DNA from: JAJPKK01 sp035311445
GTDB lineage: Bacteria > Pseudomonadota > Alphaproteobacteria > Rhizobiales > Xanthobacteraceae
Direction: 5' to 3'
DNA: 64,000 nucleotides
Assembly (NCBI GenBank): GCA_035311445.1
Contig: DATGCX010000451.1
Coordinates: 1 to 64,000 of the forward strand
Within the stretch, counting starts at the first letter, position 1. Each line of letters opens with the position of its first letter. This document shows, in pieces, positions 25,210-33,788 of this stretch. The notes under the pieces were generated by a model. It saw nothing but the letters and a program-made list of their open reading frames with translations, had not been told where the DNA came from and searched no databases. The position numbers and the translations under genes were made by a program.

Positions 25210-25395
25210 GATGAATTCCCTGATAACAGGGAAATTAACAGGGAATTTTGAAAATTTCATCCGTTTGCGGTCTCTCGGGGCGGCGCTGCGATCCGGTCGC
25301 CAAACGGAATCAGCGACTTGCAGCCGCTTCCCTGTTCCTCCAAAAACAGGGAAGTTTTTCGCCGGAACAGGAAAGTTTTTTTGCGAGGGAATGGC
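25210..25395. repeat. ACAGGGAA-rich dispersed element, family C, copy 1
   Basis: ACAGGGAA or a close variant occurs at least four times in 190 bases, once as an inverted pair (TTCCCTGTTCCTCCAAAAAC then AGGGAA). The pattern GAATTCCCT...ACAGGGAA...TTAACAGGGAAT matches 50430-50626. A flank resembling AATAAGC...CTATTTCCACAAG at 25868-25909 also recurs at 50730-50765. Between 25396 and 25867 lies 470 bases without a supported gene, which is missing from the second copy. Confidence 0.8.
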
Positions 25396-25906
25396 ATCGA
25401 ACCGATCGTCATTTTGCGTCGTGCTCGCGAGACGCGCAGTCGCAAACTCACCTCCACATTTGCAGCCCGGACGGAGTGAAATGACATCCGGTGCCGCCGT
25501 GCACAGACGAAATGCCGACCTTGGACTACGGGGCCGCAAAGCAGCGGTCCCGTGGTCCGGGCTACGATTCCATAACTCCTGTGTGTGCATGACATCGACC
25601 GCCGGATATGGATTCCGGGCTCGCGGGCAAAAGCCCGCGCTTCGGAATGGCACGGTTGAGCGGGCGTCCCGACAGAGCGCGTTGATTTCATTTGGAGAAA
25701 AAGGGGTATTTCGTTTTGCCAAAATGACGCCGGCGGTTCGCGCGGGCATCGCCCGGCAATCCACTCCGCGCCGCCGCGGTCGCGGCCGCAGTAATTGGCC
25801 GAGCCTGGAATGTCGGGCTGCGTCGAGGGACGATCTGGCGACGGCATGGCTTTTCGCGGCTCTCGTTAAATAAGCATCATCATATCACAATAGGCCTATT
25901 TCCACA

Positions 25907-25971
25907 AGATCAAACCGACAGATCAAACCGACAGATCAAACCGATAGATCAAACCGATAGATCAAACTGAC
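25907..25971. repeat. Five tandem copies of a 13-bp repeat
   Basis: The unit AGATCAAACCGAC/T occurs five times head to tail (25907, 25920, 25933, 25946, 25959), with one C-to-T change in the last copy. No spacers are present, so it is not a CRISPR. It lies about 100 bases beyond the stop of the DUF4062-TPR gene and next to the AT-rich flank of the family C element. It could be a protein-binding iteron-like array or simple slippage. Confidence 0.9.
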
Positions 25972-26069
25972 GGGCGAAATACAAGAGAAGCAAAACGCGA
26001 CCGGACAAATCTGGAAAGTCACCGACAAACAGAGCCGCTGACAATGCGTAGCCGCCAGATCGCACTCGG

Positions 26070-27962
26070 TCACGGGACTTTGAGTGCATCGCGGATACGC
26101 CGAGCCTCAAGCAAGCGCGCCTCATAATAGGCTGCATTTGGTGCGTGCCCACCAGCGCGCATGGTTTCAAAGGCGGCCTCGATTTGCTGGACCGCGGTTT
26201 CAGCCATCGCCGCGTCCTTGGTCCGCTCAGCCAGTCGCATCAAAGCAACGCCTTGATTGCCGAAACTCGTGGCCCATTGCGGCGGCACGCGCTCGCGGGT
26301 GCGTTCCGTGAGGGCGTCGCGATAGGCGGTGACCGCCTGCTCCAGCTGCGCCGTCCCGCTCTCGCCATCCCCGAGGGCCCGCAGCGCATTGCCGAGAGTG
26401 TGCTGGGTCGCGGCCCAGTCGCGCGGCACGCGTTCGCGGGTATATTCCTTGAGGGCGTCGCGATAGGCGGCAACCGCTTCCTCCAGCTGCGCAGTCCCGC
26501 TCTCGCGCTCCCCAAGTCTCTGAAGTGCATTGCCGAGGTTGTTCTGGGTCATGGCCCAGTCGAGCGGCACGCGTTCGCGGGTATATTCCTTGAGGGCGTC
26601 GCGATAGGCGGCGACCGCCTCCTCCAGCCGCGTCGTCCCGCTCTCGCGCGCGCCGAGGGCGCTGAGTGCACCGCCGAGATTGTTCTGGGTCATGGCCCAG
26701 TCGAGCGGCACGCGCTCGCGTGTGTATTCCGTGAGGGCGTCGCGATAGGCGGCGACCGCCTCCTCCAGCCGCGCCGTCCCGCTCTCGCGCTCGCCGAGGG
26801 TCGCAAGGGCGGTGCCGAGCCCGTCGCTGGCTGAACCTCGTTCATCACCGGATGATGCATAATCCAATAATTTTCGCCGCAATTCGATTAACGCGATGAG
26901 ATGTACGTTGCTGCCACGATCACGCCCATATTCGTATAGCGTCTCCGCTTCCGAATTCAGAGACCGGGCGACCATTGAGGTATTCGTCCCATGAACCGCT
27001 CCGGCCAGAGTAACGATAGCGTCCGCGGCAGCTACCCCGTCATAGGCCGCCAGCGCAATATCGCGCGTGCGATTGTAAAGCGCCGTTATTCCGGCGACGT
27101 ATCGTTCGCGACGCTCTTCCTCCTCGCGGCGCATTTCTTCGGCTGCTTTACGCAGCGCGGCGCGAGCCAGCCCGGACTTGCCTTCATCTACCAATGACCG
27201 CGCTATTTTCAGCGCTTCATCGACGATCACGTCGATATTGGTCTGTGTCGGCCTCGCGGCAATTTCTCTTTCGTAGATGTCGATCGCGTTGCGAACCGCC
27301 AGTTTCATGCCTTCAAAGTCGAGGTGCCGATCACCGGCGACTCTCTTCGCCATTTCGTGGATGAACCCCTCAGCCACCCGGCGAGCGCGCGCCTCCTCCT
27401 CGCCATAGGCCTTCACCAGCAGATCGAGAATCGCCGTGTAAGCGATATGCTTGGCAAGATCGGCGGGGCTCGTGAAGGTGCAGCCGGGATAGCGGTCCGC
27501 CTTCTTGAGGCACGCTAAGTGGGCGGATTGGTCAACGGCCGAGGCCGCTGTTGGTGCGTATTTCGGGCCACGCTCGGCACTGTCCGCCGCTTGGGCGATG
27601 AACAGGCGCTTATCGTGATAGAGCGCGAGCCAAGCCTCCCATTGGGTGTAGGAAACGCCGGCACCTGCCCTCAGCACCTCGCCAAGGGGCGGCAGCTTGT
27701 CCGCAAGATCGGGATGTTTTTTGCGCAGCGCCGACAATGCCAGTTCACCCGGGGCAGAACCCGTCAGGTTGCCGACCAGATGAACCACGGCGTCGCAATG
27801 CGCGATATACACATCGAGCCTGTCCAGCGTGTCGCCGCCGAGGTCCTTGAAGTCCTCCTGCACCTTCACTTCCACATTGTGCCGCGTGAGGTCGGTGCGC
27901 AGCGCATCACGATAGGTGCGGAATTCGTCGGAAACGGTCGAGAGAAAAATCTTGACCGACAT
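26070..27962 (-). CDS. DUF4062-TPR protein with 47-residue tandem repeats; possible sensor/effector
   Basis: 630 residues. The N-terminal ~150 residues match DUF4062 (VKIFLSTVSDEFRTYRDALR, LDRLDVYIAHCDAVVHLVG), a TIR/Rossmann-like fold found in STAND and NLR-like proteins. A helical middle with an EEERRERY coiled segment follows. About residues 380-570 hold four copies of a 47-residue TPR-like unit (LGERESGTARLEEAVAAYRD, RERVPLDWAMTQNNLG) that are highly similar at DNA level (141 bp). There is no NTPase domain. The gene stands alone between repeat elements, suggesting a mobile or fast-evolving locus. Immune or signalling roles are inferred from domain type only. Confidence 0.82.
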   Translation of the reverse strand: MSVKIFLSTVSDEFRTYRDALRTDLTRHNVEVKVQEDFKDLGGDTLDRLDVYIAHCDAVVHLVGNLTGSAPGELALSALRKKHPDLADKLPPLGEVLRAGAGVSYTQWEAWLALYHDKRLFIAQAADSAERGPKYAPTAASAVDQSAHLACLKKADRYPGCTFTSPADLAKHIAYTAILDLLVKAYGEEEARARRVAEGFIHEMAKRVAGDRHLDFEGMKLAVRNAIDIYEREIAARPTQTNIDVIVDEALKIARSLVDEGKSGLARAALRKAAEEMRREEEERRERYVAGITALYNRTRDIALAAYDGVAAADAIVTLAGAVHGTNTSMVARSLNSEAETLYEYGRDRGSNVHLIALIELRRKLLDYASSGDERGSASDGLGTALATLGERESGTARLEEAVAAYRDALTEYTRERVPLDWAMTQNNLGGALSALGARESGTTRLEEAVAAYRDALKEYTRERVPLDWAMTQNNLGNALQRLGERESGTAQLEEAVAAYRDALKEYTRERVPRDWAATQHTLGNALRALGDGESGTAQLEQAVTAYRDALTERTRERVPPQWATSFGNQGVALMRLAERTKDAAMAETAVQQIEAAFETMRAGGHAPNAAYYEARLLEARRIRDALKVP

Positions 27963-28010
27963 GAGTGGGCGTCCTGAAACAGCGGCCCAGCGAGGAAGGG
28001 GGCGATCTTT

Positions 28011-28120
28011 CCCTCCCCGTCTTCGGGGAGGGCAGTGTGGGGTTCTTTATCATGGCACGGTCGGCCGCTGTGTCGCCCCACCCGGCGCTTCGCGCCACCC
28101 TCCCCGAAGACGGGGAGGGA
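28011..28120. repeat. Dispersed palindromic repeat, family A, copy 2
   Basis: Near-identical to 25062-25172 at both ends and in the inner segment CGCCCCACCCGGCGCTTCGC. It fills the space between the DUF4062 gene start and the amidohydrolase stop, so that the DUF4062 gene is bracketed by two copies about 2.9 kb apart in direct orientation. Confidence 0.88.
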
Positions 28121-28122
28121 TG

Positions 28123-29502
28123 CTACTTCCCCGCGCGCATCAGCGAAGCCTTGAGCGCCGGGCGATCGACTTCCTTGCCGGCGAGATACATGCCGGCGAT
28201 ACGGCGCGTGTTGCGGATGTCGTCGAGCGGATTGGCGTCGAGCACCAGGAGATCGGCGCGCTTGCCAGGTGCAATGACTCCGCGGTCCCCAAGCCCGATA
28301 AATTCCGCGGAGCGGCCGGTTGCGGCGACGATCACCTGTGCCGGCGTCATGCCAGCTTCCGCCATCATCTGGAGTTCCTTCTGCTCGGCGAAGCCGAAGG
28401 GGTGATCCTCGAGCCCGGTGTCGCTGCCGAGAATGATGCGCGCGCCGGCGGCGGCAAGCTTCGCCACGTTCTTCTGCAGAATCGCGTAGTTTTTCTCGTT
28501 GCGCTCGGCCGTAGCGGCGTCGCGATTAGTAAAAGAGGCACGCATCCGCGCGATCATGTCCGCCGGCTCGGTGTCGCGCAACAGGCCGGCAAGGTAGGGC
28601 TCCTCGAACCAGGCCGGAACTGAAGTATGGGTGGCGCGTTCAGGCGAGCCGATGTTCGGCATCACGTAGATGCCCTTCGCATTCATGGTGGCGATCAGCG
28701 CGTCGCTCATCACCATGTCGCGCACCAGGTGAGCGAAGTTGTCCACGCCTGCGGCGGCAAGCTCGACTGCGTCCTTGTGATAGAACACATGAGCCGAAAT
28801 CTTGAAGCCGAGGCGGTGCCCTTCGTCGATGACTGTGCGGGATAACGCGATCGGCAGGCTGGGAGCACGGCCGCCGCGGTCGTCGACCCAGATCTTGATG
28901 AGGTCGACCTTTTTGGCCGCAAGCTCCGACACGGCGTTGCGGGCCTGATCCTCGGTCGTGATCTCGGAGGCGATACCCGCATAGGCCGCGGCACCCGGGC
29001 CGGCATTGGGCGCCCCGATGCCGCGCCCGGCCAGCATGAGCCGCGCGCCACCGAGGCGGCCAGCCGCCTGGTCGGCGCGGATCTGATACATCACGTCGCC
29101 CTTCTCGATGCCGTGCGACACCACGGTGGAAATGCCGAAATAGAGTGCGCGATTGAGATCGTCGAGGATGGTCTCGCGGTTGAAGTTTTCCGCCGAGTAG
29201 CTCAGGCCCCGCTGGAATCCCGGATGCACATGGGCGCTGACGATCGCCGGCATAATGGTCTTGCCGTCGAGATCGATCCGCGCCGCGCCCATCGGCGGCG
29301 CGATATCGCCCTTGCGGCCGATGCGCTCGACGTGGCCGCCTACGACAAGCAGCGCGCCGTTCTCGATTGCGGCCGTGCCGTCGCCTGGGATTATCCGAGC
29401 GCCTTCGAACAGGACCGTCTGAGCAAACGCCGCGTTGGTGACCAGCGCGATGGCAACGGCGAGGGCGAGCAGACCAAACCGTACGATTGATTTAGTGGAC
29501 AT
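28123..29502 (-). CDS. Exported amidohydrolase (imidazolonepropionase-like)
   Basis: 459 residues. Signal peptide to AAFA. The metal-dependent hydrolase core shows the first metal site in IVSAHVHPGF, later ligands in KISAHVFYHKDAVELAAAGV and GVDNFAHLV, and the catalytic Asp in ILGSDTGLEDHPFG. The C-terminal beta-sandwich motif is RGVIAPGKRADLLVLDANPL. These enzymes cleave cyclic or linear amides; the periplasmic subset often has peptidase or unknown activity. The stop codon lies 3 bases from a family A repeat. The 433-base space upstream (29503-29935) holds only a family B repeat. Confidence 0.88.
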   Translation of the reverse strand: MSTKSIVRFGLLALAVAIALVTNAAFAQTVLFEGARIIPGDGTAAIENGALLVVGGHVERIGRKGDIAPPMGAARIDLDGKTIMPAIVSAHVHPGFQRGLSYSAENFNRETILDDLNRALYFGISTVVSHGIEKGDVMYQIRADQAAGRLGGARLMLAGRGIGAPNAGPGAAAYAGIASEITTEDQARNAVSELAAKKVDLIKIWVDDRGGRAPSLPIALSRTVIDEGHRLGFKISAHVFYHKDAVELAAAGVDNFAHLVRDMVMSDALIATMNAKGIYVMPNIGSPERATHTSVPAWFEEPYLAGLLRDTEPADMIARMRASFTNRDAATAERNEKNYAILQKNVAKLAAAGARIILGSDTGLEDHPFGFAEQKELQMMAEAGMTPAQVIVAATGRSAEFIGLGDRGVIAPGKRADLLVLDANPLDDIRNTRRIAGMYLAGKEVDRPALKASLMRAGK

Positions 29503-29662
29503 AGGCAGACCGTTCTGTTGCGCCGTGATCTGGCGCGGGAGTCGAAATGTGCCTCCGAGCGGTGCGGGTTGTCAAAGCGTCAGAACCGAGGTGTGTGACA
29601 CGGGCGCAGTCGCGCGGTCCCACCGTTAGAAGCAGATTCGATCGCTTGGATCACGTGCCGGT

Positions 29663-29750
29663 GTCGTCGCCGGGCTTGTCCCGGCGACCTCGATGGCAAA
29701 GCCACTGAGCAAGAATATCGGTGTGGCCGGGACGAGCCCGGCCACGACAC
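29663..29750. repeat. Dispersed palindromic repeat, family B, copy 1
   Basis: CGTCGCCGGGCTTGTCCCGG and GTGGCCGGGACGAGCCCGG are inverted ends of an 88-base element, each with an internal hairpin. Related copies are at 40471, 51873, 58112, and a variant at 30522. Confidence 0.88.
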
Positions 29751-29935
29751 GCAAGGGTTCCAAGTGCTTTGACCTGACCGGGATTCGTCTATCACAGCAA
29801 ACCCCGTGCGTCCTTTTTTCTTCCCGGTTGAAAGCGGTGCCGGAATAGGGAAAATCCCATCGCCCGATACGCCGCGCGAGAAAAATGCGGCGCCGACCGG
29901 CGGATCGGGGGTGAAAGGCGTAACGGAGGAGAACC

Positions 29936-30454
29936 ATGCATCGACGAAACATCGTTGGCATTTCGGCACTGACGGTAGGTCTTGCTCTGCTGCCGAGCGG
30001 TGCGAGCGCCCAGCAGAAATCCATCAAAGACATGCTGGTCGGCACCTGGGCACTTCTGCTTGACGACAACATCAAGGACGACAGCACTCATGTGCCGGCA
30101 TTCGGCCCCAATCCCGAGGGTACCCTCGTCTTCGCGGCCGATGGGCATTATTCCTTACAGATATTCCGGCACGGCCGCCCGGCCTTCGCCTCGAAAGACC
30201 GGCTCAAGGGGACTGCGGACGAGAACAAAGCCGCAGTTCAGGGCATGATTTCTCACTTCGGCACCTATACGGTTGACGAGGCCGGCAAGACCCTTGCTTT
30301 CCGCATCGAGGCGAGCTCGTTTCCGAATTGGGACGGAACCCTGCAAAAACGGCCCATCACTGCGGTCACCGACGAAGTGCTGACGTATAACAATCCGACA
30401 CCGACCACCTCCGGCTACGTGCGGTCGGAACTGGCGTGGAAGAAGGCGAAGTGA
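29936..30454 (+). CDS. Exported lipocalin-like protein
   Basis: 172 residues, GGAGGAGAACC before the ATG. Signal peptide MHRRNIVGISALTVGLALLP ends at ASA. The mature part has DMLVGTWALLLDD, EGTLVFAADGHYSLQIFRHG and ISHFGTYTVDEAGKTLAFRI, the pattern of the lipocalin-like (Lipocalin_5) domain: 'L.GTW.L', 'G.l.f...G.Y', 'G.Y.vd...'. These eight-stranded barrels may bind small hydrophobic molecules. It stands between two family B repeats, with no partner gene evident. Confidence 0.8.
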   Translation: MHRRNIVGISALTVGLALLPSGASAQQKSIKDMLVGTWALLLDDNIKDDSTHVPAFGPNPEGTLVFAADGHYSLQIFRHGRPAFASKDRLKGTADENKAAVQGMISHFGTYTVDEAGKTLAFRIEASSFPNWDGTLQKRPITAVTDEVLTYNNPTPTTSGYVRSELAWKKAK

Positions 30455-30521
30455 GCGCGACGCGAGGGAGCGCCGTTGCTCGCATTTGCGAGGTCGTGTG
30501 TGACGAGATTGATTTACGTTC

Positions 30522-30598
30522 ACCCGCGGGCTTGACCCGCGGGTCCATCGTCTTCGCATGAAAGATGGATTGCCGGGTCAAGCCCGGCAATGACGCGA
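30522..30598. repeat. Dispersed palindromic repeat, family B variant
   Basis: CACCCGCGGGCTTGACCCGC and GCCGGGTCAAGCCCGGCAAT form two hairpins 40 bases apart, with GGGCTTGACCCG replacing GGGCTTGTCCCG of the other family B copies. It lies between the lipocalin-like gene and the convergent TctC-type gene. Confidence 0.75.
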
Positions 30599-30676
30599 CA
30601 TCAGCGGGGCGCACATTAGCACAACCGAGTTTATTCTTCCGCTCCGCGGGATCCCTTGAACGATCGCCGCGGTGAC

Positions 30677-31657
30677 TTACTCCGGCCTGGCGCCGGAAGC
30701 CTTGATGACCTTGCCCCACTTCTCGACTTCGCTCGCCACATAGGCGCCGAAGCTCGACGGCGTGTGGAAAATCGGTGTCGTTCCCACCGCGGCGAGCCGC
30801 GCCTTGGTGGCAGGGTCGGCAAGGCCAGCATTGATCTCCTGGTTTAGCCTGGTGATGATGTCGGCCGGGGTTCCGCGCGGCACGCCGAGCCCGCACCAGG
30901 AATTCGCCTCGTAACCGGGCACCGTTTCTCCGACGGTCGGCGCATCGGGCACGAATTCGCTCCGCGTCTTTCCTGCCACCGCCAGCAGGCGCAAAGCGCC
31001 TGACCGGATGTGCGGAAGCGATCCGGTCAGCGTCGGGAACATCACCTGTACCTGGCCGGCGATCATGTCGGTCAGCGCCGGCGCTTCGCCCCGATACGGC
31101 ACGTGCACCATGCGGATGCCGGTCATGGTCTGAAACAGCTCGCCGGCCACATGGGACGTCGACCCAGTGCCGAACGAGGCCATGCTGATTTTGCCGGGGT
31201 TGTCCTTGGCGTAGGCGATGAACTCTGGAACGGTCTTGGCGGGCACGGAAGGATTGACCACCATCACCAGGGGGAAATCGATGAGACCTGATACCGGCGC
31301 GATGTCGTGGAGGAGATTGAAAGGAAGGTTGTCGAACAACGTGACATTGACGGCCGCGGATGCCGCGATGAACAGCAATGTGTAGCCATCCGGCGGAGAG
31401 CTGACCGCCGCCTGAATCGAAATATTGGTGGAAGCGCCCGGCTTGTTCTCGATGACGATCGATTGGCCGAGACGCTCCGACAGCCATTGGGCCATGATGC
31501 GCGACACGGTGTCGGCCCCGCCGCCCGGCGGAAATCCGACGATCCATCGCAGCGGCCGTGTCGGGTAGCCCAACGCGCATACGGTTTGCGGGAGCGCAGG
31601 CGCCGCAACGGTCGCCGCGGCCATTTGCAGGATCCGGCGGCGCGGAAATCTCGTCAT
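30677..31657 (-). CDS. Tripartite tricarboxylate transporter receptor (TctC/Bug family), orphan
   Basis: 326 residues from ATG 31657, which overlaps the upstream stop (ATGA) and follows GGGAGG. A twin-arginine-like signal (TRFPRRRILQMAAATVAAPA) precedes the domain. TctC motifs are present: PTRPLRWIVGFPPGGGADTV, SIVIENKPGAS, PPDGYTLLF, GTGSTSHVAGELF and MVHVPYRGEAPALTDMIAGQ. These periplasmic receptors bind carboxylates for import. No TctA or TctB permease is in the window, which is common for this expanded family. It is co-transcribed with the hydrolase-like protein upstream. Confidence 0.92.
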   Translation of the reverse strand: MTRFPRRRILQMAAATVAAPALPQTVCALGYPTRPLRWIVGFPPGGGADTVSRIMAQWLSERLGQSIVIENKPGASTNISIQAAVSSPPDGYTLLFIAASAAVNVTLFDNLPFNLLHDIAPVSGLIDFPLVMVVNPSVPAKTVPEFIAYAKDNPGKISMASFGTGSTSHVAGELFQTMTGIRMVHVPYRGEAPALTDMIAGQVQVMFPTLTGSLPHIRSGALRLLAVAGKTRSEFVPDAPTVGETVPGYEANSWCGLGVPRGTPADIITRLNQEINAGLADPATKARLAAVGTTPIFHTPSSFGAYVASEVEKWGKVIKASGARPE

Positions 31658-32595
31658 TGCTGCCTCCCATGCTTTGCGATGAATGCCAGCACGGCGCGAT
31701 TGAACACCTCGGGTTCTTCCCAGTAAACCGAGTGCCCTGATTCCGGCGCCACCACCAGCTCGGCGTTCGGGATTTTTGCGGCGATCATGCGGGCGATCGA
31801 CGGCGGCGTGGCGAGGTCGGCAGCGCCGGAGATCACGAGGGTCGGTACCCTGAGCGTGCCGAGCATCGCGTCGGTAATCCGGTTCTTGAGCGGCTGGCGG
31901 AAGGTGTCCACCAGCCCAGATTTGCGCTCCAGCTCGACCCATAGCCGGAAGCCTTCGGGATTGCGGGCACGGTAGGATGGGCCGACCTCGCGGATTTCGA
32001 CCGGGATTTCATCCCAGATTTTCGGCCGAATGCGGGCGCCGGCCGCGGGGATATCGCCATCCACGACACCGAACTGGTTGCTTGAAATTGTGAGGCTCAG
32101 AAGCCGCTCCGGATGGGAGAAGGCATAATCCGACGCGATGCTGCCGCCGGCTGCAGAGGCAACGACATGGAATTTGCCAAGCCCGAGAAACTCCACGAGC
32201 TGATGCAAATCTTCTGAGGCGTTGCCGGGCTTGGTGCGGTCGACCGGCGCCGAGCCATGGTAGCCGCGTCGCGAGTAGGAAACGACGCGATAGCCGGCCT
32301 TGGCGAACACCGGTTGCTGATAACCCCAGATAAGGCCGCTGCCGGACGCCGGATGGAGCAGCACAATGGGTTCGCCCGACCCTTCGGTGTCCCAGAACCA
32401 CAGCCGGGTGTCGGCAAGCTGCGCAATCCCTTCCTTGGCCGGCACCTGCGGCGGAACCGGGATCGGCGCCAGCGGATCGAGCAGTGTTTGCGCGACTGCA
32501 GTATCCGCCCGCCAGGTCGCTCCAGCGTCAAATGCGAGCACCGCGGCGCCAGCCCCCAGCAGCTTCCGCCGACTAATCTCATAACTTGCCCTCAC
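31654..32595 (-). CDS. Exported alpha/beta-hydrolase-fold protein lacking the nucleophile serine
   Basis: About 313 residues from GTG 32595. The frame runs on to 32889 but its upstream part translates a palindromic repeat (family A). The GTG start gives a twin-arginine signal (ISRRKLLGAGAAVLAFDAG). The fold is clear: EPIVLLHPASGSGLIWGYQQ, GYRVVSYSRRGYHGSAP and PTLVISGAADLATPPSIARM with the acid Asp, and APESGHSVYWEEPEVF with the catalytic His. The elbow reads HVVASAAGGSIAS where HLVGHSMGGAIAL is usual, so Ala (codon 32152-32154) stands in the nucleophile place. Either a shifted Ser acts or it is a pseudoenzyme. Confidence 0.8.
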   Translation of the reverse strand: MRASYEISRRKLLGAGAAVLAFDAGATWRADTAVAQTLLDPLAPIPVPPQVPAKEGIAQLADTRLWFWDTEGSGEPIVLLHPASGSGLIWGYQQPVFAKAGYRVVSYSRRGYHGSAPVDRTKPGNASEDLHQLVEFLGLGKFHVVASAAGGSIASDYAFSHPERLLSLTISSNQFGVVDGDIPAAGARIRPKIWDEIPVEIREVGPSYRARNPEGFRLWVELERKSGLVDTFRQPLKNRITDAMLGTLRVPTLVISGAADLATPPSIARMIAAKIPNAELVVAPESGHSVYWEEPEVFNRAVLAFIAKHGRQQ

Positions 32596-32630
32596 AGACG
32601 CCAAGCTGAGCTGCGGCCGTGCCGCCGCGG

Positions 32631-32743
32631 CTCCCTCTCCCCTTGTGGGGGAGGGTTGGGGTGGGGGGCCGGAGAGCTGTGGCACTGTTGTGCCGCCTCT
32701 CGCGACCCCCACCCCCGACCCCTCCCCACAAGGGGGAGGGGAG
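32631..32743. repeat. Dispersed palindromic repeat, family A-like
   Basis: GCTCCCTCTCCCCTTGTGGG and CCCCTCCCCACAAGGGGGAG bound a 113-base inverted element with a GGGTTGGGGTGGGG inner arm. It lies between the hydrolase-like gene and the divergent ATP12 gene, close to the hydrolase start, and could affect its translation or transcript. Confidence 0.82.
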
Positions 32744-32916
32744 GAGTTTGCGGAACCGCTGCGGCGTAAGCCTGCACCCATGATATTCGCCATTTCCCGG
32801 ACCGGCATTTCGATCATGGTCGCCCTCCCGTCCATCATTCTTGCGGCGCCGCCCATGGTATGACTGGCGCTCAGCTCTGCGGCTCCCAAATATACCGACG
32901 ATCGCCACGTGAGCCT

Positions 32917-33744
32917 ATGGCGAACAGACGCAAATCATCGCGGAAGAGTGACGGTATGCGCGACGTGTTCGAAGAGATTTTTGCCCAGCAGGGACTGGAA
33001 CGGGGCGATCCGATAGATTCGGCGCGGCGCGGCATGCGTGCCCTCAGGCGGCGCTTCTACGAAGCGGTCGCGGTGCGCGACGATCCGGCGGGATTTGCGG
33101 TCGTGCTCGATGGTCGTCCGATCAGGACTCCGGCGCGCCGTGCGCTGGCGGCACCCTGCCGGCCACTTGCAGATGCAATCGCTGCCGAATGGCAGGCGCA
33201 AGCCGAGTTCATCGATGCTGCCGGAATGCCGGTGACGCGGCTCGCCAATACCATCATAGACGGCGTTGCCGCCGCGCGGGACGAAGTGGCAGGCGAGATT
33301 GTCAAATATCTAGGTTCCGATCTCGTGTGCTATCGCGCTGCAAGTCCGCAGGGCTTGGTGGCGCGGCAGTCACTGCAGTGGGATCCGATCATCGCCTGGG
33401 CCGAGGCGTCGCTCGGCGCTAAGTTCGCCACCGTGCAGGGGATCACTTACGTGCGCCAGCCGGACAGTGCAATCGATCGCGCGCGCGCCGCGATCCCGCG
33501 CGATCCGTGGCGGCTCGGCGCCGTTCATGCAGCTACCACTCTGACAGGTTCAGCGCTGATCGCGCTCGCGCTCGCAAGGGGCGACGTCGGGCTCGACGCG
33601 GCTTGGGCTGCCGCCCATGTGGATGAGGACTGGAACATGGAGCTGTGGGGCCGCGACGAACTTGCCCTCAAGCGCCGCGCCCACCGCTTTGCCGAGATGA
33701 CGGCAGCGGCCCGCGTCCTGGCGGAGATGGAAACAGCGGGTTAA
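32917..33744 (+). CDS. ATP12 family F1-ATPase assembly chaperone
   Basis: 275 residues from ATG 32917; ATG 32956 is also possible. ATP12 hallmarks are present: RRRFYEAVAVRDDPAGFAVV, LDGRPIRTPARRALAAPCRP, LADAIAAEWQAQ, MPVTRLANTIIDGV, YLGSDLVCYRAASPQGLVAR, and the closing AHVDEDWNMELWGRDELALK. It binds the F1 alpha subunit to aid ATP synthase assembly in mitochondria and is conserved in alphaproteobacteria. Divergent from the hydrolase-like gene. Its usual alphaproteobacterial neighbours are not seen here. Confidence 0.92.
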   Translation: MANRRKSSRKSDGMRDVFEEIFAQQGLERGDPIDSARRGMRALRRRFYEAVAVRDDPAGFAVVLDGRPIRTPARRALAAPCRPLADAIAAEWQAQAEFIDAAGMPVTRLANTIIDGVAAARDEVAGEIVKYLGSDLVCYRAASPQGLVARQSLQWDPIIAWAEASLGAKFATVQGITYVRQPDSAIDRARAAIPRDPWRLGAVHAATTLTGSALIALALARGDVGLDAAWAAAHVDEDWNMELWGRDELALKRRAHRFAEMTAAARVLAEMETAG

Positions 33745-33788
33745 AGAAGCGCCACGGCGCCAACGCGCGTGGTTGACGGAACTTCCCC

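Noticed and set aside
25102..25873. Two long overlapping frames on both strands
   Set aside because: They cross family A and C repeat elements, have no domain and no ribosome site; considered non-coding repeat DNA.
25907..25971. CRISPR-like array
   Set aside because: Units are 13 bases with no spacers and no cas genes nearby; a simple tandem repeat.
32596..32889. N-terminal 98 codons of the hydrolase frame
   Set aside because: Translates a palindromic repeat; the twin-Arg signal after GTG 32595 is a better start.
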